A DNA stretch of 64,000 nt from Aquipuribacter hungaricus (GTDB lineage: Bacteria; Actinomycetota; Actinomycetes; Actinomycetales; JBBAYJ01): assembly GCF_042663885.1 (NCBI RefSeq), contig NZ_JBHSXV010000001.1. One strand, 5' to 3'. Under the pieces are notes generated by a model that was given only the letters and a program-made list of their open reading frames with translations, made no database searches and was not told the origin of the DNA. The translations under genes and the position numbers were made by a program. The first letter of the stretch is position 1; each line of letters starts with the position of its first letter. Of the stretch, positions 49,877-58,495 are shown piece after piece.

Positions 49877-51162
49877 GCCAGCGCCCCCGTCCGCTCGAGG
49901 CTCTCCCAGGCCTGCACGACCGACCCGCCCGCCTCGACGGTCGCCACCCGCCAGCCGCTGTCCTGGAGCCGGGCGACGGCCGCGTCGTGGCGGTCGGTGA
50001 GCAGTCGGTGGCGCGAGGGCGACAGCCGCTCCCACGTCGTGGTGCGGCAGACGACCGCGGCGCGGACGGCGTCGCGGGCGGTCCCGGCGAGCACCTCGAC
50101 GTCGTCGGGGCCCACCTCCCCGAGCAGCGCGACGAGCATCGACGGGTTCCAGCGCGGCACGGCCTCCACGGCGTCGGCCAGGGTCCCGGGGCCGGTCGGG
50201 CGGACCACGGCGAGCCGGTCGAGCGCCTCCTCGACCGGGTCGTCGGCAGCGTCGTCCCGGTGGGCGGTGTCGTGGGAGCCCGGTGCCGGGTCCTCCCCGT
50301 CGCCGAGCAGCGCCACCCGCTGGCCCAGGTCGGCGGCGTGGACGAGGACCGACGCGGCGGCGCTGACGAGCAGCTCGAGGGAGGACCGGTCCTCCTCGCC
50401 GCGCTGGCCGTCGGCGCGGGAGTCGAGCAGCACGACGGCGTTGTGGTCCTGCGGGTGCTGGTCGGGGCGGACCATGAGCTGCCCGCGGCGCGCGGTCGTC
50501 GGCCAGTGCACCCGGCGCAGGTCGTCGCCCTGCCGGTGCTCGCGCACGCTCATGTCCGGGTCGCCGACCACGCCGGCGCCGCCGAGGTCGGAGTCGCCGC
50601 CGCGGCCGGTGCGCCGCACGGGCAGCACGGAGGTCAGCGCGTGGACCCGGGGCCGCACCAGCAGCTCGTCGCGCACGGTCGCCTCCCAGGTGCGCTCCAC
50701 CAGCCCGAACGGCTCCACGCTCAGCAGCCGGGACGGTCCGACGGCGTAGCGCCCTCGCCGGGCGGCCAGCAGCCGGTAGCTGAGCCGGGCGGACTCCGCG
50801 GGGCGCAGCGGCGGCAGCACCACCCGGGTGCGGGCCTGCAGGCCCGGCGGCAGCTGGTCCTCGAACAGCAGGACCGGGGTGCGGCGGCCCGAGCGGTTGA
50901 CAACCTCGACCCGGACCTCGACCTCCTCGCCGACCGCCCCGCGCGGGGGCTCGGTCGACCGGGTGACGGCCAGGTGGAGCGTCTGCGACGCCATGACGAG
51001 GACGACGACCAGCGGCAGCAGGGCGAGCAGCCCGGCGACCCGCACCAGGTCAGCCTGCCCGAGCACCACGGCGCAGCCGAGCGCGACGACGCCGGCGGTG
51101 AGGAAGGACGTCCCGCGCGAGGTCAGCCCGGACCAGGCCGCCCGCACGTCGGGCAGGCGCAC
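49873..51162 (-). CDS. DUF58 (vWA-like) membrane-associated protein
   Basis: Encodes 429 residues. Two N-terminal hydrophobic helices (about 18-58), an immunoglobulin-like strand region, then the DUF58 core: DPDMSVREHRQGDDLRRVHWPTTAR (invariant block), and VVLLDSRADGQRG, a degenerate MIDAS-like strand. DUF58 proteins work with MoxR AAA+ chaperones in metal-dependent complex assembly. The GTG start is 7 bp past the MoxR stop. Confidence 0.9.
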   Translation of the reverse strand: MRLPDVRAAWSGLTSRGTSFLTAGVVALGCAVVLGQADLVRVAGLLALLPLVVVLVMASQTLHLAVTRSTEPPRGAVGEEVEVRVEVVNRSGRRTPVLLFEDQLPPGLQARTRVVLPPLRPAESARLSYRLLAARRGRYAVGPSRLLSVEPFGLVERTWEATVRDELLVRPRVHALTSVLPVRRTGRGGDSDLGGAGVVGDPDMSVREHRQGDDLRRVHWPTTARRGQLMVRPDQHPQDHNAVVLLDSRADGQRGEEDRSSLELLVSAAASVLVHAADLGQRVALLGDGEDPAPGSHDTAHRDDAADDPVEEALDRLAVVRPTGPGTLADAVEAVPRWNPSMLVALLGEVGPDDVEVLAGTARDAVRAAVVCRTTTWERLSPSRHRLLTDRHDAAVARLQDSGWRVATVEAGGSVVQAWESLERTGALA

Positions 51163-51169
51163 GGCCGGC

Positions 51170-52144
51170 CTAGCCCCGGGCGCCGGGGACGGGGGTGGCG
51201 GCGACGATCTCGCGGACCACGGTCGCCGGGTCCTTGCGGGCGGTCCGCCCGCGGGCGCTGGGCAGGAGCCGGTGCGCGAGGACCGGGACGGCCAGGTGGG
51301 CGACGTCGTCGGGGAGCACGTGGTCGCGCCCGACCAGGGCCGCCAGCGCCCGCCCGGCCCGCACCAGCTGCAGCCCCGCCCGGGGGGAGGCGCCCAGGCG
51401 GAGGTCCGGGTGGGTGCGGGTGGCCTGGGTGAGGGCGAGCACGTAGTGCCGCAGGGCCTCCGAGACGTGGACCTCGGCGACGGCCGCGACGGCCCGCCGG
51501 ACCTCCTCGGCGTCGGCGACGGGGGACATGGCGAGCAGGGGGTCGGTGCCGACGTGGGTGCCGAGCAGGCGCAGCTCGTCCTCCGGGCGGGGGTAGCCCA
51601 TCGCCACCCGGACCATGAAGCGGTCGCGCTGCGCCTCGGGCAGCGGGTAGGTGCCGTCCATCTCGACCGGGTTCTGCGTCGCCACGACGAGGAACGGCGG
51701 GGGCAGCGGGTAGGTGCGCCCGTCGACGGTGACCTGCTGCTCCTCCATGGCCTCGAGCAGGGCGGACTGCGTCTTGGGCGAGGCCCGGTTGATCTCGTCG
51801 CCGATGACGACGTTGGCGAACACGGCGCCGGGGCGGAACTCGAAGTCGCCGCGCTCCTGGTTGAAGATGCTCACGCCGGTGACGTCGCTCGGCAGCAGGT
51901 CCGGGGTGAACTGGATCCGACGGACCGAGCAGTCGATGCTGCGCGCCAGGGCCTTGGCCAGGAGCGTCTTGCCGACGCCGGGGACGTCCTCGACGAGCAG
52001 GTGCCCCTCGGCGAGCAGCGCCACGAGCGCGAGGTCGACGACCTCGTCCTTGCCCACCACGACCTGCTGGACCGCGTGGCGCACGGCCGCCGCCGTCGCC
52101 GTCGCCTCGGCCAGCGTGGGCGCCTGCCCCTGCACCGTCGTCAT
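51170..52144 (-). CDS. MoxR-family AAA+ ATPase
   Basis: Encodes 324 residues. EDVPGVGKTLLAKALARS is Walker A, VFANVVIGDEINRASPKTQSALLEAMEE Walker B plus the MoxR signature, VVATQNPVEMDGTYPLPEAQRDRF sensor 1 and arginine finger, GASPRAGLQL sensor 2. It acts as a chaperone with the DUF58 and transglutaminase proteins encoded next. ATG 52144 has GGAGGG 5 nt upstream. Confidence 0.93.
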   Translation of the reverse strand: MTTVQGQAPTLAEATATAAAVRHAVQQVVVGKDEVVDLALVALLAEGHLLVEDVPGVGKTLLAKALARSIDCSVRRIQFTPDLLPSDVTGVSIFNQERGDFEFRPGAVFANVVIGDEINRASPKTQSALLEAMEEQQVTVDGRTYPLPPPFLVVATQNPVEMDGTYPLPEAQRDRFMVRVAMGYPRPEDELRLLGTHVGTDPLLAMSPVADAEEVRRAVAAVAEVHVSEALRHYVLALTQATRTHPDLRLGASPRAGLQLVRAGRALAALVGRDHVLPDDVAHLAVPVLAHRLLPSARGRTARKDPATVVREIVAATPVPGARG

Positions 52145-52220
52145 CGAGCCCTCCGTCGTCTCTGACCAGGCCGCCTGTCGAGGAGTGCCCGCCCGCAGAT
52201 GGTCGCACGGCGCTCTCGCG

Positions 52221-52279
52221 CCCCACCGGCGTCCCCGGTCCTCCACCTCGCTCCACCCCCGCACCCCACGGCCCCCCAC
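52221..52279 (-). promoter_or_regulatory. Mirrored MraZ-like boxes upstream of moxR
   Basis: On the minus strand GTGGAG occurs at 52256-52251 and 52246-52241 (10-bp step), GTGGGG at 52279-52274, 52269-52264 and 52226-52221. The boxes match those before mraZ on the opposite strand. Confidence 0.5.
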
Positions 52280-52313
52280 CACGCGCAGGCCGGCGGGGTC
52301 GTGGCGGCAGACG

Positions 52314-52418
52314 CGCAGGTCAGCGGCCCGACCCGTCGACCTGCCCCGAGGAGGCCGGGTACGAGGTCCAGCGGGTCCCGCACCGACCGGGACGGAGGTC
52401 GAGGCCGTCTGACCTGCG
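52314..52418. promoter_or_regulatory. Long-range 10-bp inverted repeat between moxR and mraZ
   Basis: CGCAGGTCAG (52314-52323) and CTGACCTGCG (52409-52418) are exact complements, with a further CGACCTGC-type half-site near 52338. This lies in the 383-bp divergent gap, which holds no gene. Confidence 0.45.
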
Positions 52419-52463
52419 GCGACGCGACATGCGGTCGGACGGGTGGAGGAATTGTCCGTCTGG

Positions 52464-52499
52464 GTGGAGCGAAGTGGAGTACCGTGGAGCGCGGTGGAC
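52464..52499 (+). promoter_or_regulatory. MraZ operator boxes of the dcw cluster
   Basis: GTGGAG at 52464, 52474 and 52484 and GTGGAC at 52494, strictly 10 bp apart; an extra GTGGAG is at 52443. TACCGT (52480-52485), a likely -10, lies among the boxes, so MraZ binding would repress its own operon. Confidence 0.8.
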
Positions 52500-52527
52500 C
52501 ACCAGCAGCCGACGGAGGGAGGGGCCC

Positions 52528-52959
52528 GTGTTCCTCGGGACGTTCTCCCCCCGTCTGGACGACAAGAACCGGCTCGTCCTGCCCGCCAAGTGGAGGTCCG
52601 CCTTCGACGGCGGGATCGTCATGACGCGGGGCCAGGAGCGGTGCGTCTTCGCGTTCCCGCGGGCCGCGTTCGAGTCCCTCGTCGACGAGCTGGCCGGGGC
52701 GCCGCTGACCAACAAGGACGCGCGGGACTACGCGCGGATGCTGCTGGCCGGCGCCCAGGACGAGGTGCCGGACAAGCAGGGCCGCGTCACGGTCGCCCCG
52801 CTGCTGCGCGAGTACGCCGGGCTCAGCAAGGAGCTCGCGGTGCTCGGCGTCGGCCGGCGCCTGGAGATCTGGGACGCCGCGGCCTGGCAGGACCTGCAGG
52901 CCACCGGCGAGCAGGCCTTCTCCGAGCGCTCCACCGAGATCCTCCCGGGCGTGCTGTGA
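52528..52959 (+). CDS. mraZ: Division/cell wall cluster transcriptional regulator MraZ
   Basis: Encodes 143 residues with two SpoVT-AbrB domains: FLGTFSPRLDDKNRLVLPAKWR, and the second at DEVPDKQGRVTVAPLLREYAG. Each carries the DXXXR motif for DNA contact. MraZ forms ring-shaped oligomers that bind direct repeats upstream of the cluster. GTG 52528, with GGGAGGGG just upstream, gives the standard N-terminus. Next gene is rsmH after a structured 143-bp gap. Confidence 0.96.
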   Translation: MFLGTFSPRLDDKNRLVLPAKWRSAFDGGIVMTRGQERCVFAFPRAAFESLVDELAGAPLTNKDARDYARMLLAGAQDEVPDKQGRVTVAPLLREYAGLSKELAVLGVGRRLEIWDAAAWQDLQATGEQAFSERSTEILPGVL

Positions 52960-52989
52960 GCACCGCCCTCCGCCACCGCCGACCGGTGG

Positions 52990-53060
52990 GGTCTCCCGCC
53001 GCCGAGCCTGTCCTGGCGCACCTTCCCCGGTGCCAGGCCGCGGCTCGGCGGCGGGGGACC
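52990..53060 (+). ncRNA. Long RNA hairpin between mraZ and rsmH
   Basis: GGTCTCCCGCCGCCGAGCC (52990-53008) pairs with 53042-53060 over 19 bp, the only non-Watson-Crick position being one G-U. The 33-nt loop contains a second hairpin, CCTGGC (53012-53017) with GCCAGG (53032-53037), extended by ACC/GGT after a 2-nt bulge. No T tract follows. Could be an attenuator, processing site or partial terminator. Confidence 0.7.
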
Positions 53061-53102
53061 CGACCGGCCGGACCCGCCCCCCACCGCCTCCCGGAGGTCC
53101 GC

Positions 53103-54074
53103 ATGACCGACGACCCCGAGAGCCCCGACGAGGTCGCGGGGTCCGCCTCCCACGTCCCGGTCATGCTCGACCGCTGCGTCGACCTGCTCCTGCCGGCCCT
53201 GCAGCACGAGGGCGCGGTCGCCGTCGACGGGACCCTCGGCCTCGGCGGGCACACCGACGCCTTGCTCCGGCGCGCCCCCCTCGCCCGCGTCGTCGGCGTG
53301 GACCGCGACCCGGTGGCCCTGGCCGAGGCCGGCCGGCGGCTCGCCGGGCACGGGGACCGCTTCCTGGCCGTCGGCGCCGTCCACGACGACGTCGACGACG
53401 TCCTCGCGGCCGCGGGCACGGACCAGGTGGACGGCGTCCTGCTGGACCTGGGCGTCTCCTCCATGCAGCTCGACGTCGACGAGCGCGGGTTCTCCTACTC
53501 CCGCGACACCCCGCTGGACATGCGGATGGGCGACGAGGGCATGACCGCCGCCGACGTCCTCAACACCTACGACCCGCGCGCGCTCGTCCGGCTCATGCGC
53601 TCCCACAGCGACGAGAAGTTCGCCGACCGGATCGCCCGCGCCGTCGTCGCCGCCCGTGCGGTGGAGCCCTTCACCACGAGCGGGCGGCTCGTCGAGCTCG
53701 TCTACGACGCCGTGCCCGCCGCCGCCCGGCGGACCGGCGGGCACCCCGCCAAGCGGCTGTTCCAGGCGCTGCGGATCGAGGTCAACGACGAGATCGCCGG
53801 TCTCGCCCGGGCGCTGCCCGCCTGGCTGGAGGCGCTCGCACCCGGCGGCGTCATGGTCGTCCTGTCCTACCACTCGGGGGAGGACCGCCTCGTGAAGCGG
53901 GCCTTCGCCGCCGTCACCACGGTCGACGCCCCCCACGGCCTGCCGGTCGAGCCGGCGCCCGCCCCGTACGAGCTGCTGGTCAGGGGCGCGGTCAAGGCCA
54001 CGCCCGAGGAGATCGACGAGAACCCGCGCGCCGCCTCGGTGAGGCTGCGCGCCGTCCGGAGGAGGTCCGCATGA
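53103..54074 (+). CDS. rsmH: 16S rRNA (cytosine1402-N4)-methyltransferase
   Basis: Encodes 323 residues. HVPVMLDRCVDLL, then DGTLGLGGHTDALLRR (SAM motif I), GVLLDLGVSSMQLD, RGFSYSRDTPLDMRM, and HPAKRLFQALRIEVNDEI with VLSYHSGEDRLVK are all RsmH hallmarks. It methylates C1402 in the ribosomal P site. GGAGG lies 6 nt before ATG 53103. Overlaps ftsL by ATGA. Confidence 0.96.
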   Translation: MTDDPESPDEVAGSASHVPVMLDRCVDLLLPALQHEGAVAVDGTLGLGGHTDALLRRAPLARVVGVDRDPVALAEAGRRLAGHGDRFLAVGAVHDDVDDVLAAAGTDQVDGVLLDLGVSSMQLDVDERGFSYSRDTPLDMRMGDEGMTAADVLNTYDPRALVRLMRSHSDEKFADRIARAVVAARAVEPFTTSGRLVELVYDAVPAAARRTGGHPAKRLFQALRIEVNDEIAGLARALPAWLEALAPGGVMVVLSYHSGEDRLVKRAFAAVTTVDAPHGLPVEPAPAPYELLVRGAVKATPEEIDENPRAASVRLRAVRRRSA

Positions 54075-54799
54075 GCGCACCCACGACGAGCTCCCGCCCG
54101 CCCCAGGGCCGGCCCACCCGACCGGTCCAGCGGACCGCCGCCCGGGCGCCCCAGCCGCGCACCGGCGGCGCCTCCCGCGCGGCCCGCCCGACCGGCAGCG
54201 CCGCCCGCGCCACCGGCAGCAGCGCCCGTGCCGTCAGCAGCCCGGCCCGCGCCACGGGGACCCCCCGCGCCGCCACCGGGCAGGCGGGCACCCGGGCCGG
54301 CGCCCCCGCGCAGGCCCGCAGCGGGGCCTCGCGGGCCACGGACGCCCGCTCCGCGGCACGCTCGGCCGCCCGGGGCCTGGCCCGCGGTGCGGCAGCGGCC
54401 ACTGCCGGCGCGACCGCCCTCGCACTGCCCGCCGGGTCCCCGGCCACCTCCTCGCCGGCCGCGCCGCGCACCCGGATGCGGGTGCTCGAACGGCCCCGCA
54501 CCGCCGGTCGCCGGGTCGGCTTCGCCGTCAGCTGCACCGCCGTGCTGACCGCGCTCATGCTCGGCCTGCTGCTGCTCAACGTCGCCATCTCCGGCAACGC
54601 GTTCACGGTCGCGGAGCTGCAGTCCCAGCGGGGCGTGCTGGTGGACCAGCAGCAGGCTCTGGAGCAGCAGCTGCTGCTCGAGGGCGCCCCCTCGTCGCTG
54701 GCCGCGAGGGCCCGCGCGCTCGGCATGGTGCCCGCCCCGCAGGTGCTCGTCCTGGCGCCCGACGGCACCGGCGCGCCTCCCGTGGCACCTGCTCCCTGA
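54071..54799 (+). CDS. ftsL: FtsL-like septum formation protein with long basic N-terminus
   Basis: Encodes 242 residues. Residues 1-145 are low-complexity Ala/Arg/Ser/Thr/Gly, strongly basic and probably disordered in the cytoplasm. One membrane helix (150-172) follows. An extracellular leucine-zipper-like coiled coil comes next (FTVAELQSQRGVLVDQQQALEQQLL), then a short Pro/Ala tail. Position between rsmH and ftsI and the topology identify FtsL, which with FtsB/DivIC activates FtsWI. GGAGG precedes ATG 54071. Confidence 0.85.
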   Translation: MSAPTTSSRPPQGRPTRPVQRTAARAPQPRTGGASRAARPTGSAARATGSSARAVSSPARATGTPRAATGQAGTRAGAPAQARSGASRATDARSAARSAARGLARGAAAATAGATALALPAGSPATSSPAAPRTRMRVLERPRTAGRRVGFAVSCTAVLTALMLGLLLLNVAISGNAFTVAELQSQRGVLVDQQQALEQQLLLEGAPSSLAARARALGMVPAPQVLVLAPDGTGAPPVAPAP

Positions 54800-54859
54800 C
54801 CCTAGATTTCCTGACCGGACCCGCACGGCGGGTGCACGCAGCAGCACGGAGGGACACGG

Positions 54860-56773
54860 ATGACGACGCGGACCACGGCCCGCCCCCCCGCCTCCTCCGG
54901 CGCCGACCGGTCGCCGCGGCGCTCCGCGGACCGGCCTGCCGCCCCCCGGGCGGGCACCGGCGGTCCCGGTGACGGGTCCGGCAGGGGAGACGGTGCGACA
55001 CGCCTGCGCCGGGGTCCCCGCACCGGCCGCACCCCGGTGCGGCTGCGCCTGGCCCTCGTCGTCGTCTGCGTCGTGTGCAGCCTCTACGCCGGCAAGCTCT
55101 TCCAGATCCAGGCGCTCGAGGGCTCGGCCCTGGCGCAGCAGGCCCTGGACCAGCGCCTGCGCTCCTCGCCGCTGCTCGCCCACCGCGGCGACGTCCTCGA
55201 CCGGGAGGGCCAGGTCCTCGCCTCGACCGTCGAGCTGCGCCACGTCACGGTCGACCAGACGCTCGTGGCCACGTACGTCGACCCCGACGACCCCCGCCGG
55301 GCCGGGCCCCGCGCGGCCGCGGCCAGGCTCGCCCCCGTCCTGGGGGTCGACGCGCGCACCCTCACCGAGAGCCTCGACGGCGACAAGCGCTTCGCCTACC
55401 TCGTCAAGGACATCCAGCCCGAGGTGTGGCGCGAGGTCGCGGCGCTGCGCATCGTCGGCATCTTCAGCGAGCAGGCGAGCCGGCGCACCTACCCCGCCGG
55501 CCCCGTGGCGGGCGGCGTCATGGGCTTCGTCGGCGAGGAGGGCCACGGCCTGTCCGGGCTGGAGATGAGCCTGGACACCCAGCTGTCCGGCGAGGACGGC
55601 TACCTGCGCTACGAGGTCAGCGGCGAGAGCCGGTCGGCCCGCCCGATCCCCGGCGGCGCCACCGAGGAGAAGGAGCCCGTCGACGGCGACGACGTCGTCC
55701 TCAGCCTCGACCGCGACCTGCAGTGGATGGCCGAGGACGCGCTCACCGAGGCCGTCCGGGCCTCCGGTGCGGAGTCCGCGACCGCGATCGCCATGCGGGT
55801 GGACACCGGCGAGCTGCTCGTCATGGCCAACGCGCCGGGCTTCGACCCGAACGACCCCGGTGCCGCCGCCGCCGAGGACCGTGGCAACCGGGCGGTCGGC
55901 GAGATCTTCGAGCCGGGCTCGACGTCCAAGGTCATCACCGTCGCCGCCGCGCTCGAGGAGGGCGTCGTGGCGCCCACCACCCCCTTCGAGGTCGCCGACA
56001 CCATCGTCCGCGGCGGCTCCCGGTTCAAGGACTCCCACCCGCACGCGGTGGAGCACCTCACCGTCGCCGGCGTCATGGCCGAGTCCAGCAACGTCGGGAC
56101 CATCCTCACCGGCGAGGCGCTGAGCAACGAGAAGCTCCACGCCTGGTTCGGCGCGTTCGGCTACGGCGAGCCCACCGGCCTCGGCCTGCCCGGGGAGTCC
56201 CCGGGCCTGCTCGCGGACCCGGCCACGTGGTCGGGCTCCCAGCGCTACACCGTGATGTTCGGCCAGGGCGTCAGCGTCAACGCCGTCCAGATCGCCTCGG
56301 TGTTCCAGACCATCGCCAACGGCGGGGTCCGGGTCGAGCCCTCCGTCGTCGTGGGCACCCGGGACGGCGACGGCACCCTCACGCCCCGCCCGACCGGCGA
56401 GGCCGAGCAGGTCCTGTCGCCGGAGACCGCCGCGGCCGTCAGCAGCATGCTCGAGTCCGCCGTGACCGGCGAGAACGGCACCGGCGAGAACGCCGTCGTG
56501 CCCGGCTACCGGGTGGCGGGCAAGACCGGCACGGCCCAGCGGTACACCGAGGAGTGCGGCGGCTACTGCGGCTACACCGCGAGCTTCATCGGCTACGCGC
56601 CGGCCGAGGCGCCCGAGATCGTCGTCGCCGTCATGGTGCAGGACCCCAAGTCCGGGATCTTCGGCGGCAGCACCGCCGCGCCGGTGTTCCAGAAGATCAT
56701 GAGCACCGCGCTCGCCGCCGAGGGCGTCCCCGCCTCCACCGGCGTCCACGCGCCGTACCCCCTGTTCTGGTGA
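54860..56773 (+). CDS. ftsI: Septal peptidoglycan transpeptidase FtsI (PBP3)
   Basis: Encodes 637 residues. A disordered N-terminus of about 55 residues, a membrane helix (62-78), a PBP dimerisation domain (from HRGDVLDREGQ), and a transpeptidase domain with the SXXK motif at Ser354 (GSTSK), SSN in MAESSN, and KTG at about 555. It crosslinks septal peptidoglycan with FtsW. GGAGG 7 nt upstream fixes ATG 54860. TAGATT (54803-54808) may be an internal promoter. A small CCCGC/GCGGG hairpin lies in the leader. Confidence 0.95.
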   Translation: MTTRTTARPPASSGADRSPRRSADRPAAPRAGTGGPGDGSGRGDGATRLRRGPRTGRTPVRLRLALVVVCVVCSLYAGKLFQIQALEGSALAQQALDQRLRSSPLLAHRGDVLDREGQVLASTVELRHVTVDQTLVATYVDPDDPRRAGPRAAAARLAPVLGVDARTLTESLDGDKRFAYLVKDIQPEVWREVAALRIVGIFSEQASRRTYPAGPVAGGVMGFVGEEGHGLSGLEMSLDTQLSGEDGYLRYEVSGESRSARPIPGGATEEKEPVDGDDVVLSLDRDLQWMAEDALTEAVRASGAESATAIAMRVDTGELLVMANAPGFDPNDPGAAAAEDRGNRAVGEIFEPGSTSKVITVAAALEEGVVAPTTPFEVADTIVRGGSRFKDSHPHAVEHLTVAGVMAESSNVGTILTGEALSNEKLHAWFGAFGYGEPTGLGLPGESPGLLADPATWSGSQRYTVMFGQGVSVNAVQIASVFQTIANGGVRVEPSVVVGTRDGDGTLTPRPTGEAEQVLSPETAAAVSSMLESAVTGENGTGENAVVPGYRVAGKTGTAQRYTEECGGYCGYTASFIGYAPAEAPEIVVAVMVQDPKSGIFGGSTAAPVFQKIMSTALAAEGVPASTGVHAPYPLFW

Positions 56774-56817
56774 CCCGTGCAGCAGCTGCAGGACGGCCCC
56801 GCCACCGCCCCGAGGGG

Positions 56818-56823
56818 TAGCCT
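56818..56823 (+). promoter_or_regulatory. Predicted -10 element of murE
   Basis: TAGCCT, 7 nt before GTG 56831. It favours that start over GTG 56777, just after ftsI. Confidence 0.5.
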
Positions 56824-56830
56824 CCGGGCC

Positions 56831-58495
56831 GTGCCGACGCCACCCCCGACGGTCCGCGAGCTCGCGGAGCGCCACTCCCTCCGGCTGCGGTCGACCGCTC
56901 CCCAGGGCCCCGGGACGGGCCCGGACCAGGACCCGGCCACCGGGCCGACGGGCGCGGACCAGCACGTCGTCGGCGTCTCCCTCGACTCCCGCCGCGCGGG
57001 CCCGGGACAGCTGTGGGCGGCCCTGCCCGGCAGCACCACCCACGGCGCGCGCCACGCCCGACAGGCGCTGGACGCGGGCGCCGTCGCGGTCCTCACCGAC
57101 CCCGAGGGCGCCCGCCTGGTCGCCGGGGAGGCGGGGGAGCGGGGCACCTGCCTGCTCGTCACCGACGACCCGCGCTCGAGCCTCGGCCCGGTGGCCGCCG
57201 ACGTGCACGGCCACCCCTCGGAGCAGCTGGCGCTGGTCGGGGTCACCGGCACCAACGGCAAGACCACGGTCTCCACCCTCGTCGACGAGCTGCTCCGCTC
57301 GCTCGGCGCGACCACCGGGCTCATCGGCACCATCCGGGCGCGGGTCGGCGCCACCGAGCTGGCCAGCAGCTTCACCACGCCCGAGGCGCCCGACCTGCAG
57401 GCCCTGCTGCGGCAGATGGTCGACGCGGGCTGCACGGTGGCCACCACCGAGGTGTCGAGCCACGCCCTGGCGCAGCGGCGCGTCGACGGCACCCGGTTCG
57501 CCCTGGCCGTGTGGACGAACCTGTCCCGCGACCACCTGGACTTCCACGGCACCCTCGCCGCGTACTTCTCGGCCAAGCTCCGCCTGTTCACCGGCGGCTT
57601 CGCCCCGCGCGCGGTGGTCGCGGTGGACGACGCCTGGGGCCACGAGGTCGCCGCCCTGGCCCGCGAGCGCGGGATGCGCGTGCTCACGGTCGGCACCGTC
57701 ACCGGCCCCGCCGGGCGGCGCGGCACCGCCCCCGACGTCGGGGTCCGTGCGGTCGCGACCACGGCTGCCGGCGCGCAGACCGTCGAGCTCGACGGCCCCT
57801 TCGGCGACGGCGGCGCACGGACCACCCTCACCGTGACGACCGGCATGCCCGGGCCGTTCAACGCCGTCAACGTCGCGCTCGCGCTCACGTCGGTCCACCT
57901 GCTGCTGGAGGACGCCCCCGGCGGGGCGGCGCTCGACCTCGGCCGGCGCGTGCCCGCCACCGAGCTCGCCGCGGCCGTCGGCGCCGTGCCGGGCGTGCCC
58001 GGGCGGATGGAGCGCGTCGTGCTCCCCGGCGAGGACGGCTGCCCGCTCGTCGTCGTCGACTACGCCCACACCCCGGACGCCGTCGCCGGGGCCGTGGCCG
58101 CGCTGCGAGGGGCCACGCCGGGCCGGCTCGTCGTCGTCCTCGGGGCCGGTGGCGACCGCGACCAGGGCAAGCGGGCCGGCATGGGCCGGGCCGCCTCGGG
58201 CGCCGACCTCGTCGTCGTCACCGACGACAACCCCCGCACCGAGGACCCGGCGGTGGTCCGCGCGGCCGTGCTCGCCGGGGTCACCGTCGAGGCGGTCGAG
58301 GTCGGGGACCGCGCCGAGGCCGTCCGGGTCGCCCTGTCCCGCTGCACCGGGCCGTCGGACACCGTCCTGCTCGCCGGCAAGGGGCACGAGACCGGGCAGA
58401 GCGCCGGCGGGTCGGTCGCCCCCTTCGACGACCGCGACGTCGCCCGGCAGGCCCTGGCCGCCTGGCTGCGGCACCGCGCGGGGGAGCAGGCGTGA
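56831..58495 (+). CDS. murE: UDP-MurNAc-tripeptide synthetase (meso-diaminopimelate-adding)
   Basis: Encodes 554 residues. GVTGTNGKTTVSTLVDE is the ATP loop, TTPEAPDLQALLRQM the UDP-MurNAc contact, EVSSHALAQRRVDG the carbamoylated-Lys region, and VDYAHTPDAV a central motif. TDDNPRTEDP contains DNPR, the determinant of meso-diaminopimelate specificity. It adds the third stem residue in the cytoplasm. Stop overlaps murF GTG (GTGA). Confidence 0.95.
   Translation: MPTPPPTVRELAERHSLRLRSTAPQGPGTGPDQDPATGPTGADQHVVGVSLDSRRAGPGQLWAALPGSTTHGARHARQALDAGAVAVLTDPEGARLVAGEAGERGTCLLVTDDPRSSLGPVAADVHGHPSEQLALVGVTGTNGKTTVSTLVDELLRSLGATTGLIGTIRARVGATELASSFTTPEAPDLQALLRQMVDAGCTVATTEVSSHALAQRRVDGTRFALAVWTNLSRDHLDFHGTLAAYFSAKLRLFTGGFAPRAVVAVDDAWGHEVAALARERGMRVLTVGTVTGPAGRRGTAPDVGVRAVATTAAGAQTVELDGPFGDGGARTTLTVTTGMPGPFNAVNVALALTSVHLLLEDAPGGAALDLGRRVPATELAAAVGAVPGVPGRMERVVLPGEDGCPLVVVDYAHTPDAVAGAVAALRGATPGRLVVVLGAGGDRDQGKRAGMGRAASGADLVVVTDDNPRTEDPAVVRAAVLAGVTVEAVEVGDRAEAVRVALSRCTGPSDTVLLAGKGHETGQSAGGSVAPFDDRDVARQALAAWLRHRAGEQA

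Noticed and set aside
53867..58474. Very long minus-strand open frame (1535 codons) opposite the dcw genes
   Set aside because: Composition is that of a shadow frame. The plus strand encodes ftsL, ftsI and murE with every motif in place.
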